From: Bifidobacteriaceae bacterium
Lineage (GTDB): Bacteria > Actinomycetota > Actinomycetes > Actinomycetales > Bifidobacteriaceae
Length of the DNA: 46,675 bases
Direction of reading: 5' to 3'
NCBI GenBank assembly: GCA_022649925.1
Contig: JALCOX010000005.1
Span: forward strand, 1-46,675
This document shows positions 8,292-15,382 of the stretch, piece after piece; the stretch's first letter is position 1, and each line of letters opens with the position of its first letter. The translations under genes and the position numbers were made by a program. The notes below the pieces were generated by a model. The model did not search any database, was not told the origin of the DNA, and worked only from the letters and a program-made list of their open reading frames with translations.

Positions 8292-9881
8292 ATGGTGACG
8301 AAGCATCGCGTGGTGGTGATTGGCGGCGGACCAGCTGGATTGACTGCAGCATATGAATTGTTGCGTGACGGTGGTTCCGAGAAGTTCGACGTCACCGTGC
8401 TTGAGGCGACGAAGGAATTCGGCGGAATCTCGCGCACTGTAAAGTACAACGGCAATCGCATGGACATCGGAGGGCATCGTTTCTTCTCCAAGGACGATCG
8501 CGTGATGCAATGGTGGAAGGAAATTCTTCCCCTGCAAGGTGCACCTTCATACGACGATAAGAAGCTGGGACGTCACCACGACCTTGAGCCCGGCGGCCCC
8601 GATCCGGAGACGACCGACCAGGTGATGCTGAAGCGTCATCGCATTTCTCGCATCTTCTGGAACCAGCACTTCTTGGATTACCCGATTTCGTTGAACTTTG
8701 GAACCTTCAAGGCGATGGGGCTCAAGCTCACCTTCAAGGCTGGCTTTAGCTACCTGAAGTCCATGTTCCATAAGCTTCCCGAGACCAACCTCGAGAACTT
8801 CTACATCAATCGTTTCGGCCGCCAGCTCTACTCGATGTTCTTCGAGGGTTACACGGAGAAGCTGTGGGGTCGTCATCCCTCACAGATCAGCGCCGACTGG
8901 GGTGCTCAGCGCGTCAAGGGGCTGAGTGTTGTGGCCGTCTTGAAGAACGCCGTTCAGAAGATGATGCCGAAGAAGCGCAGCTCCGACGAGGTGGAGACCT
9001 CCCTCATTGAGGAGTTCTGGTATCCAAAGCTTGGCCCCGGCCAATTGTGGGAGACCGTCGAGGAGCGCGTGCGTGAGATGGGTGGCAAGGTTCTCACCGA
9101 TGCTCGCGTCACCAAGATTTCTCAGAGCGACGGCAAGATCGGTTCCATCACCTATGAAAATTCCGACGGGGACACCACCGTTCTGGAGGCGGAGGACTTC
9201 ATCTCGTCCATGCCGCTGAAAGATCTGTTGGAGGCTTTCAACGAGTCGAAGACCCCTGCGCCGCAAGACATCACGAAGATCGCCGTGGGTCTGCCGTACC
9301 GCGACTTTGTCACGGTGGGTTTGCTGGTCAAGCGCCTCGCCATCAAGAACACCACCGACATTCCGACATTGGGACACCCGCCCATTGTCCCCGATAACTG
9401 GATTTATGTGCAGGACCCGGGGTACAAGGTCGGACGTCTCCAGATCTTCAACAACTGGAGCCCCTACCTCGTCAAGGATGTGGACGACACCGTTTGGGTT
9501 GGCCTCGAGTACTTCGCTCAGGAGGGTGATGATTTCTGGGAGCTCTCCGATGAGCAGGCCACGAAGTTCGCGATCAAGGAGTTGACGCGCATGCGCGTCA
9601 TCCGTGGGGCGGCAGACGTCGTCGATTCGCATCGTGAGCGCGTCCCCAAGGCCTACCCAGCGTATTTCGATACGTACAGCCAGATCGACGAACTCATCGA
9701 GTGGATCGATTCCTTCGGCAACCTGTACTGCGTGGGTCGCAACGGACAGCACCACTACAACAATCAGGACCATTCGATGGCCACCGCCATGGAGGCCGTG
9801 GAGAACATCAAGACTGGCAAGACCTCCAAGAAGAACGTCTGGGAAGTCAACACCGAAAAGTCCTATCACGAGTCGAAGTGA
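8292..9881 (+). CDS. FAD/NAD(P)-dependent amine-oxidase-like oxidoreductase
   Basis: 529 residues. An N-terminal dinucleotide fold ([20 protein letters not shown], Gly-x-Gly-x-x-Gly) is followed by [20 protein letters not shown], the FAD-contacting segment of the UDP-galactopyranose mutase/protoporphyrinogen-oxidase group. The middle has a helical substrate domain ([36 protein letters not shown]). The C-terminal FAD motif is near [23 protein letters not shown] 8292 was preferred over upstream in-frame starts because GGAAGGA precedes it. Relatives often lie in glycan or glycolipid clusters, but no glycosyltransferase is adjacent here, so the substrate is open. A hairpin follows. Confidence 0.8.
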   Translation: MVTKHRVVVIGGGPAGLTAAYELLRDGGSEKFDVTVLEATKEFGGISRTVKYNGNRMDIGGHRFFSKDDRVMQWWKEILPLQGAPSYDDKKLGRHHDLEPGGPDPETTDQVMLKRHRISRIFWNQHFLDYPISLNFGTFKAMGLKLTFKAGFSYLKSMFHKLPETNLENFYINRFGRQLYSMFFEGYTEKLWGRHPSQISADWGAQRVKGLSVVAVLKNAVQKMMPKKRSSDEVETSLIEEFWYPKLGPGQLWETVEERVREMGGKVLTDARVTKISQSDGKIGSITYENSDGDTTVLEAEDFISSMPLKDLLEAFNESKTPAPQDITKIAVGLPYRDFVTVGLLVKRLAIKNTTDIPTLGHPPIVPDNWIYVQDPGYKVGRLQIFNNWSPYLVKDVDDTVWVGLEYFAQEGDDFWELSDEQATKFAIKELTRMRVIRGAADVVDSHRERVPKAYPAYFDTYSQIDELIEWIDSFGNLYCVGRNGQHHYNNQDHSMATAMEAVENIKTGKTSKKNVWEVNTEKSYHESK

Positions 9882-9915
9882 CGGGAGCTAAGAAGCACTG
9901 AAGTGCTGAAGTACT

Positions 9916-9949
9916 GGGGCGCGGAATCGTCGAAAGACGACCGCGCCCC
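9916..9949 (+). terminator. Intrinsic terminator after the FAD oxidoreductase
   Basis: GGGGCGCGG (9916-9924) pairs with CCGCGCCCC (9941-9949). An inner TCGTC/GACGA stem with GAAA tetraloop continues the helix after a 2-nt AA bulge. A T-rich stretch follows at 9955-9961. Confidence 0.8.
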
Positions 9950-10258
9950 TCGCGTATTCTTCTGCCCCGCTCCCTCTGTCTCCCGACTTCTCGCCAACCT
10001 TTCTAGCCCTGGTTTCTCTTCTTTTACCTCTTTATCTCCTACTTACTGTTTTACTGTCTCCTCCTCTCTTTTGGGGTTAATACTCGAATCGTGGGTCTTA
10101 TCCGGGTGTGTTCGGCCTGCTTATCTTTTTCTGGTGCTGAATCCTGATTCGTAGGTGTTGATGCCGGGAGTGGACTCTTGTATTCCTATTTGGGTTGCTG
10201 GATTGGGTTCGAGAGTGGGTGTGGGGTGTTTTTTCCTTTTTTCTGGCTCGTGCCTGTC
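9950..10258. other. Gene-free tract with strong strand bias: pyrimidine-rich then G/T-rich
   Basis: From ~9950 to ~10080 the plus strand is almost all C and T. From ~10145 to ~10290 it is G- and T-rich with long runs such as GTGGGTGTGGGGTG. The short open frames here have no family likeness, codon pattern or ribosome site, and none is called as a gene. Similar but shorter pyrimidine-rich stretches precede the arrays at 24.4 and 29.3 kb. The part from 10389 to 10658 shows only a small CTGGT/ACCAG dyad near 10445-10468. Confidence 0.6.
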
Positions 10259-10388
10259 TGGTTGTGGTGAGTTTCTTCTGGTTGTGATGAATTCTGGACC
10301 GGTTCGCCTCGGTTTCATGCGGATTCAAGGACCGTAGTTCATCACAACCGAGCGTAGTTCACCACCACCAGCCAAGATTCACCGCAAA
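10259..10388. repeat. Convergent repeat array, 20-bp period, GTTGTGRTGA word
   Basis: Two direct copies of CTGGTTGTGRTGA start at 10259 and 10279. After a ~46-nt gap come three copies in the opposite orientation, TTCATCACAAC (10338), TTCACCACCAC (10358) and TTCACCGCAAA (10378), again exactly 20 bp apart. GTTGTGATGAA (10281-10291) and TTCATCACAAC (10338-10348) are perfect complements, and the flanking copies extend an imperfect long hairpin. It lies between the FAD oxidoreductase terminator and the phosphatase gene. The architecture matches the arrays at 24.4 and 29.3 kb, but the word differs. Confidence 0.75.
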
Positions 10389-10658
10389 TGGGGGATACCC
10401 TTCGCAACGTGACCCTGCCCGGGTGCTGGGGATCGTGCCGGATCCTGGTTCACGGACACCGATACCAGCACAGAGATCCATACAACAAGCCACACTCGAA
10501 AGTTACGCGCCCCACGTACGGAACCCCCGGAACATTAAACGCACCCCCACGCGCTTACACCCAGTAAACCAAACCCCAGTTTTAAGACCCATTTGAGTAT
10601 TAACTCGCCTTTTTGGAGACTGACCCACGCTCTCGCTTCTTGCTCCGGCGCCTCCAGC

Positions 10659-10753
10659 GGGACCATATATGTCGTTTCCCGTGTATTCACATTGCGAATT
10701 TTGTATTCACTTTTCATGATTTGTATTCACTCGGAAATGGCATATATGGTCCC
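10659..10753. repeat. Repeat array on a 20-bp lattice flanked by 13-bp inverted repeats
   Basis: GGGACCATATATG (10659-10671) and CATATATGGTCCC (10741-10753) are a perfect 13-bp inverted repeat. Between them TGTATTCAC occurs at 10682, 10702 and 10722, exactly 20 bp apart. The outer arms fall on the same lattice (10661, 10741). The array ends ~90 bp upstream of the histidine phosphatase start. Possibilities are a multi-site regulator-binding region, a small non-autonomous element, or a structured RNA. Confidence 0.75.
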
Positions 10754-10841
10754 ACCGGGATGGGGGAAAAAAGAATTCGAATTTCTCACGATACGGGCCC
10801 CTTGATACACCGCCGTGCACCCGGCACGGTAAGGTTAAAAT

Positions 10842-11543
10842 ATGGTGGCTAACAGCGAGCACAATGCCGATTCGGCACGACACCCAGGTTTTATCGTTCT
10901 GTTGCGTCATGGTCAGACTGCGTGGAGCGTCTCCGGGCAGCACACGGGACGCACTGATCTCCCCCTCACCAATGTGGGTGAACAGCAGGCGCGAGATGCA
11001 GGAGAGCGGCTCCGGCGCACCTTCCCAGCAAGTTTTGACGCACGCCACACATTCGTGAGTCCCCTCCATAGGGCGCGCACAACGGCGGAGCTGGCGGGTT
11101 TTCACGATTATCAGGTCATTGATTCACTCGCGGAGTGGGACTATGGTCGCGCCGAGGGTCGCACGCGCGAGCAAGTTGCGCAGATGCACGGGCGTCCGTG
11201 GAAGTTGTGGGACGACGGAACTCAAGCGCTGGAGTCCTCATTGGACGCCGACTGGACGGCCACCTTGCCGGATGGCAGGCAGTACGCGGTTCACAACGGC
11301 AAGGGTGAAACTCTGGACGACGTGTATCGGCGCACTTCGCGTGTGATCGAGCGCGCTCTGCCCCTCGTCGAGTCAGGGGAGAACGTCTTGCTTGTAGCGC
11401 ATGCTCACGTGCTGCGCATTCTCAGTGCGAACTGGCTGGGGTTGGACGCGCAGAAGGCTCGTATCTTCCGGCTGGACACTGCCCACTATTCGGTTCTGTC
11501 GCAATATAAGGGCGATAATGTCATCGAACGATGGAACTGCTAG
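10842..11543 (+). CDS. Histidine phosphatase family protein (phosphoglycerate-mutase-like)
   Basis: 233 residues of the branch-1 histidine phosphatase fold. The phosphoacceptor motif is LLRHGQTAW (about 19-27). The second Arg and the acid/base region are in SPLHRARTTAEL and LAEWDYGRAEGRT. The second catalytic His is in VLLVAHAHVLRIL (about 184-196). Actinobacterial proteins of this size often dephosphorylate small phosphorylated metabolites rather than act as mutases; the substrate is unknown. No good ribosome site precedes the ATG, but TAAGGT lies at 10830-10835, about where a -10 box would sit for a leaderless transcript. The repeat array at 10659-10753 lies just upstream. Confidence 0.88.
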   Translation: MVANSEHNADSARHPGFIVLLRHGQTAWSVSGQHTGRTDLPLTNVGEQQARDAGERLRRTFPASFDARHTFVSPLHRARTTAELAGFHDYQVIDSLAEWDYGRAEGRTREQVAQMHGRPWKLWDDGTQALESSLDADWTATLPDGRQYAVHNGKGETLDDVYRRTSRVIERALPLVESGENVLLVAHAHVLRILSANWLGLDAQKARIFRLDTAHYSVLSQYKGDNVIERWNC

Positions 11544-11569
11544 CGCACGTTCGCGCCTCTGTGTATAAT
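11541..11569 (+). promoter_or_regulatory. Probable rplS promoter (-10 TATAAT)
   Basis: A perfect TATAAT at 11564-11569 follows the phosphatase stop and precedes rplS by about 190 bp. No convincing -35 box was found. The long leader (11575-11762) could carry ribosomal-protein autoregulation, but no recognised fold was identified. Confidence 0.4.
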
Positions 11570-11762
11570 TTTGAAATGTTGTGTCGGGACTATCTTGCCG
11601 CATGGAGATAGATCCATCTGTCTAGGTTTTCGCAACCGGATCGACGCGCTTTCCGCGAGCAAACTCGTGGAATGAGGAATTTGGGAAGTGCAACACTAGT
11701 GCAAACGAGTGAGCGCATCCCCTTACTTTGGCTGATATGTGGCAGCTTTGGAGGAACTACCA

Positions 11763-12128
11763 ATGGGTGCAGTTCAAGATTTCGAGGCGAAGAGCCTCAA
11801 GCCGGCAGAGTCGATTCCCGATTTCCGTCCTGGCGACACCGTCAAGGTTAACGTCAACATCGTCGAGGGCACTCGCTCTCGTATCCAGAGCTTCCAGGGC
11901 GTCGTCATCGCACGCCAGGGTGCAGGTCTGCGCGAGACGTTCCTGGTTCGCAAGGTCAGCTTCGGAACTGGCGTGGAGCGTCGCTTCCCAGTGCACGCAC
12001 CGACCATCGATTCCATCGAGCTCATCACTCGCGGCCGCGTCCGTCGCGCCAAGCTGTATTACCTGCGCGATCTGCGCGGCAAGGCAGCTCGTATCGTCGA
12101 GCGCAGGGACAATTCCGCCAAGGCGTGA
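11763..12128 (+). CDS. rplS: 50S ribosomal protein L19 (bL19)
   Basis: 121 residues at the 30S-50S interface. The family core is complete: [49 protein letters not shown] and [20 protein letters not shown]. The frame is open to a GTG at 11739, but GGAGGA at 11750-11755 sits 7 nt before the ATG at 11763, which decides the start. It precedes lepB and rnhB, a common actinobacterial order. Confidence 0.97.
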   Translation: MGAVQDFEAKSLKPAESIPDFRPGDTVKVNVNIVEGTRSRIQSFQGVVIARQGAGLRETFLVRKVSFGTGVERRFPVHAPTIDSIELITRGRVRRAKLYYLRDLRGKAARIVERRDNSAKA

Positions 12129-12233
12129 GCCGAAGCGAATCCGCAAGCAATTCGGGTCCACGACTCGAATGCAGCTATTGAGACTTCTCTGAAACTTCAA
12201 TCAACGATATTCAGTAAGCGATAGCGGAGCACA

Positions 12234-13154
12234 ATGTCAGATACCCGAGATGACCACCAGGTTTCTCGGGTATCGCTGTCTTCAGACGGCACTGACGGCA
12301 CTCATCGCGCCGCAGGTTCCGGCGACCGCAAGGGTCCCACAGGCCCGCGTCACCTCAAAAAAGGCGGTGCCCACTCTACGGAAGTCGATCCCCGCCGGTT
12401 CACAGTCGCGACAAGTAAGTTTCACCCAGTATCTTCAGACGGCGCCGGGCCACGCGCTCAACATCAGAGGAGGCCAGTAATGGAAGGCTCTGCCATTCCA
12501 AAAAGGCGTTCACGCAGCTCATCTGTCAGGGAGATACTCCTTCTCATTCTCATACCCGCGCTCATCGTGGTGCTCGCGCGCGTTTTCGTGGCGGACCTCT
12601 ACGTCATTCCCTCCGGCTCCATGATGAACACGCTCCAGGTTGGGGACCGCATCATCACCTCCAAGCTCTCGCCCACGCCCTTTTCGCTCAAACGCGGCGA
12701 CGTCATCGTCTTCAAGGACCCTGCCAACTGGCTCGGCTCGGAGTCTGAGGGTTCGAGCATCTTCTCCTCCGAGTACTTAGTCAAGCGTCTCATTGGCATG
12801 CCGGGGGATCGGGTCCAATGCTGCAACGCCAGCGGGAAGATCACGATTAACGGCGTCGCCATCGACGAGACGAGTTACATCCGTCCGGGTGTGGCGCCCA
12901 GCTCCATGACTTTCGACGTGACGGTCACCAAAGACCACCTCTTCGTTCTCGGTGACAACCGTTCCAATTCCGCAGATTCCCGCTATCACAGCGACGATGG
13001 AGCGAACGGGCTCGTGCCGATCAGCGACGTTGCTGGCGTCGCTAAGTTCGTTTACTGGCCCCTGAATCACTTCAAGCACCTTTCGCGCCCCGATGCGGTC
13101 TTCGCCAACGTCCCAGATCGAGCCGCCACCTCCAGCTCTTCGAGCACGAAATGA
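12234..13154 (+). CDS. lepB: Signal peptidase I
   Basis: 306 residues from the first candidate start. A single membrane helix (about 100-120, ILLLILIPALIVVLARVF) is followed by the periplasmic-side catalytic domain: box B YVIPSGSMMNTL with nucleophile Ser129, then GDVIVFKDP, YLVKRLIGMPGD with general base Lys184, and VLGDNRSNSADSR. It removes signal peptides from Sec/Tat-exported proteins. The ~95 residues before the helix are hydrophilic and low in complexity. A second in-frame ATG at 12480 has AGAGGAGG 5 nt upstream and would give a 224-residue enzyme without most of that extension. ATG 12234 has a GGAG site, but a strong hairpin lies immediately inside it, so the shorter form is a serious alternative. 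The stop overlaps rnhB by 4 bp. Confidence 0.93.
   Translation: MSDTRDDHQVSRVSLSSDGTDGTHRAAGSGDRKGPTGPRHLKKGGAHSTEVDPRRFTVATSKFHPVSSDGAGPRAQHQRRPVMEGSAIPKRRSRSSSVREILLLILIPALIVVLARVFVADLYVIPSGSMMNTLQVGDRIITSKLSPTPFSLKRGDVIVFKDPANWLGSESEGSSIFSSEYLVKRLIGMPGDRVQCCNASGKITINGVAIDETSYIRPGVAPSSMTFDVTVTKDHLFVLGDNRSNSADSRYHSDDGANGLVPISDVAGVAKFVYWPLNHFKHLSRPDAVFANVPDRAATSSSSSTK
12240..12274 (+). terminator. Perfect 11-bp stem-loop at the 5' end of lepB
   Basis: GATACCCGAGA (12240-12250) and TCTCGGGTATC (12264-12274) are exact complements with a 13-nt loop. It falls between rplS and the strong internal lepB ribosome site and could terminate rplS transcripts or control lepB. There is no U-tract. If lepB starts at 12234, the stem lies within codons 3-14. 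Confidence 0.55.
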
Positions 13155-13888
13155 GTGTCGTCGCGCACATCGTTCCAACGCTGAACCTGGAGCGCAGTCT
13201 TTTTGACGCCGGTGCGGATGTGGTGGTGGGTTTCGACGAGGTTGGCAGGGGAGCGCTCGCGGGACCGGTGATGGTGGGTGCCGCTGCACTGAGGCGTTCC
13301 CAGGCGAGTACTCGCACCTTGTCCGTGATGGATCTAGTTCCGCACGGCTTAGCGGATTCCAAAATGTTGACGGAAAAGCGGCGCGAGGCGCTCTTCACTC
13401 CACTGCAACAATGGGTGGCCGCGTGGGGAGTAGGGGCTGCGACGAATCACGAGATTGACCAGTGGGGGATTTCCCACGCACTCGGAGTTGCGGCGTTGCG
13501 GGCCTTGGCACAGGTGGAAGAGAAGCTACGTCAAGCGGCAGAGGGCGGGATATTCGTCGAGGACTCAGCTCCGGCGATCAGCGGAATTCTCGACGGCCCC
13601 AACGATTACATCTCCAAAAACGTCTCCACGTTTGACTCGCCCGCTCTGCGCATTATTCCAACGATGACGACCCAGATTAAAGCCGATCAGACATGTGCGA
13701 GCGTGGCTGCAGCCTCCGTGTTAGCGAAGGTGACGCGCGACCGTCTCATGGAAGAACTCGGAACACGTCGTGAATACGCTCCCTACGGTTGGGTGAAAAA
13801 TAAGGGATACGGCTCGGTCGCGCATCGGGCTGCCATTGCAGCACGTGGCCCCAGCGATATGCATCGCGTGAGTTGGCACCTGGTCTGA
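13151..13888 (+). CDS. rnhB: Ribonuclease HII
   Basis: 245 residues. RNase HII cuts the RNA strand of RNA-DNA hybrids and removes single misincorporated ribonucleotides. Metal-binding acids are visible: Asp29 and Glu30 (GFDEVGRGALAGPV), Asp148 (GILDGPND) and Asp179 (KADQTCASVAAASVLAKVTR). GLADSKMLTEKRRE is the expected helix after the first strand. The start overlaps the lepB stop by 4 bp (coupled translation). The DUF2469 gene that often follows rnhB is instead near 7.8 kb. Confidence 0.96.
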   Translation: MSVVAHIVPTLNLERSLFDAGADVVVGFDEVGRGALAGPVMVGAAALRRSQASTRTLSVMDLVPHGLADSKMLTEKRREALFTPLQQWVAAWGVGAATNHEIDQWGISHALGVAALRALAQVEEKLRQAAEGGIFVEDSAPAISGILDGPNDYISKNVSTFDSPALRIIPTMTTQIKADQTCASVAAASVLAKVTRDRLMEELGTRREYAPYGWVKNKGYGSVAHRAAIAARGPSDMHRVSWHLV

Positions 13889-13922
13889 TATGAGCCGGGC
13901 GATAAATTCGCGACGAGCCCGA

Positions 13923-13955
13923 GTGAACGTGGCAGCGTTCACGTTCACAACGTTG
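13923..13955 (+). promoter_or_regulatory. LacI-type operator half-sites upstream of the ara regulator
   Basis: GTGAACG (13923-13929) faces CGTTCAC (13936-13942), forming a 20-bp dyad. A third half-site CGTTCAC overlaps at 13942-13948 and is followed by the palindrome CAACGTTG. The same half-sites occur in the araB operator at 15279-15294, pointing to autoregulation. A TATTGT or TAGGCT just downstream (13957-13968) may be the -10 box. Confidence 0.6.
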
Positions 13956-14001
13956 CTATTGTTAGGCTTAATCAAAGACGATTTTCAGATTTGGAGGGAC
14001 T

Positions 14002-15165
14002 ATGAATTCTGAGCAGCAACGCCCCCATCGCGCCTCGATGAACGAGGTGGCGCATCGGGCCGGTGTCTCACACCAGACGGTGTCGCGTGTCATCAATAAT
14101 TCTCCCAACGTCTCCGCTGCTACTCGTGAGCGGGTGGAGACCATCATCCGCGAACTCAACTACAGACCGTCAAATTCGGCGCGCGCCCTCGTGACGCGGC
14201 ATACCAAAACGATCGGCTTCATAGCCGGCGGAGTCAACTATTACGGTCCCATCTCGACGATGGGTGCCATTGAGTCGGTGGCGCGCGACCACGGATTCTA
14301 TCTCTCCGTCGCCATTCTCGACGAGCGGGAATACACGCGGCAGGCCTTTGAAGAGGTTGCGGACAGCTTCCTCGACCAGGGCGTGGAGGCCTTTGTATTC
14401 TTGGCGCCCACCCTGCCGATGGTGGAGGCTGCACTCAGTGCGAATATCGCCCAGCCTCGCGTTATCCTGACATCGGCGGCTCACCCAGCACTCGAGCCCG
14501 ACCGGCAGATTCGCCTCATTGGCATCGATCAGGTTTCGGCCGCTCGCAACGTGATCGATTATCTTTCTGATCTGGGGCACAGGGAGTGCCTGTTTTTCTC
14601 GGGACCTCAGGATTGGGGCGATGCCGCTCGGCGTTTGGAGGCGTGGCAGGAGCGCTCGCGACAGCTTGGCTGGACGTCGAAAACGGTGCACATGAAGAGC
14701 TGGGATGCTTCCGAGGCCTACGAAAAGGCGGTTGCGATGCTCGGGAACATGAAGTCCGACGACTTGCCAACTGCCGTCGTCACCTCAAACGATCTCCAGG
14801 CTTTCGGTGTGTGCAAGGCGCTGCACGAGGCGGGGGTGCGCGTGCCAGAGCAGGTCAGCGTTGTGGGGTTTGACGATGTGCCGGGATCGGATTTTCACAC
14901 GCCGTCGCTGACGACGGTGCGGCCAGACTTCGATGCGTTGGGTCGCACGGCCATGCAGGAGCTGCTGGGCATGCTGGGGATCGACGATTCTGAGCGTGAC
15001 GGAGATTCTGTCTCCGGCGGCGATTCTGTGCGTGCAGGTGTGCTCGGGGGTGAAGGTGCTGGGCTGGAGCGTGAGGCCGCTTCGGATGGTGAGGCCGCGT
15101 CGGATGGTCTGGTGTCAGCCTCGCTCATCGTCAGGGAGTCGAGTGCCGCCCCGCGCACCCGCTGA
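14002..15165 (+). CDS. LacI-family regulator, probably of the arabinose operon
   Basis: 387 residues. The N-terminal helix-turn-helix (MNEVAHRAGVSHQTVSRVIN) and hinge helix (NYRPSNSARALVTR) are canonical, followed by the periplasmic-binding-protein-like effector domain (TIGFIAGGVNYYG to SVVGFDDVPGSDF). It sits directly upstream of araBDA, and matching operators lie before both, so it is inferred to repress araBDA and itself with an arabinose-pathway inducer. Odd feature: between QELLGML (about 325) and the normal C-terminal end ASLIVRESSAAPRTR there is a ~45-residue Gly/Ser/Asp/Glu-rich insertion containing EAASDG twice. The ATG has GGAGGG just upstream. Confidence 0.9.
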   Translation: MNSEQQRPHRASMNEVAHRAGVSHQTVSRVINNSPNVSAATRERVETIIRELNYRPSNSARALVTRHTKTIGFIAGGVNYYGPISTMGAIESVARDHGFYLSVAILDEREYTRQAFEEVADSFLDQGVEAFVFLAPTLPMVEAALSANIAQPRVILTSAAHPALEPDRQIRLIGIDQVSAARNVIDYLSDLGHRECLFFSGPQDWGDAARRLEAWQERSRQLGWTSKTVHMKSWDASEAYEKAVAMLGNMKSDDLPTAVVTSNDLQAFGVCKALHEAGVRVPEQVSVVGFDDVPGSDFHTPSLTTVRPDFDALGRTAMQELLGMLGIDDSERDGDSVSGGDSVRAGVLGGEGAGLEREAASDGEAASDGLVSASLIVRESSAAPRTR

Positions 15166-15241
15166 GGCATGCGCACCCGCACCTGCTGGAGCACCGTGCA
15201 CCGAGCGGATTTTTTCGCCCGTGGTGCGCAGAGCAGACGCT

Positions 15242-15294
15242 TTGCGTATCGGGCGCGAGGGTTGTATCCTTAAGTGAGATGTGAACGCTCACAT
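15242..15294 (+). promoter_or_regulatory. araBDA promoter with LacI-family operator
   Basis: -35 TTGCGT (15242-15247), a 17-bp spacer, and -10 TATCCT (15265-15270). The quasi-palindrome ATGTGAACGCTCACAT (15279-15294; one symmetric mismatch) covers the predicted start and early transcript, so bound repressor would block initiation. The centre CG is typical of LacI-family operators. Confidence 0.75.
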
Positions 15295-15382
15295 ACGTCG
15301 TGTGCTTGCGGCGATGGAGCCCAATAATAAATGACAAACGGCCTCAGGCCACGCTGTAGTCAAGAGTCAAAGGAGACGCGGG

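Noticed and set aside
10535-10717. A 60-codon minus-strand frame through the 10.66-kb array
   Set aside because: No ribosome site, no family likeness, and it runs through the repeat units; treated as non-coding.
15000-15135. Frameshift in the ara regulator
   Set aside because: The canonical C-terminal sequence LIVRESSAAPR resumes in the same frame, so the stretch is an in-frame insertion.
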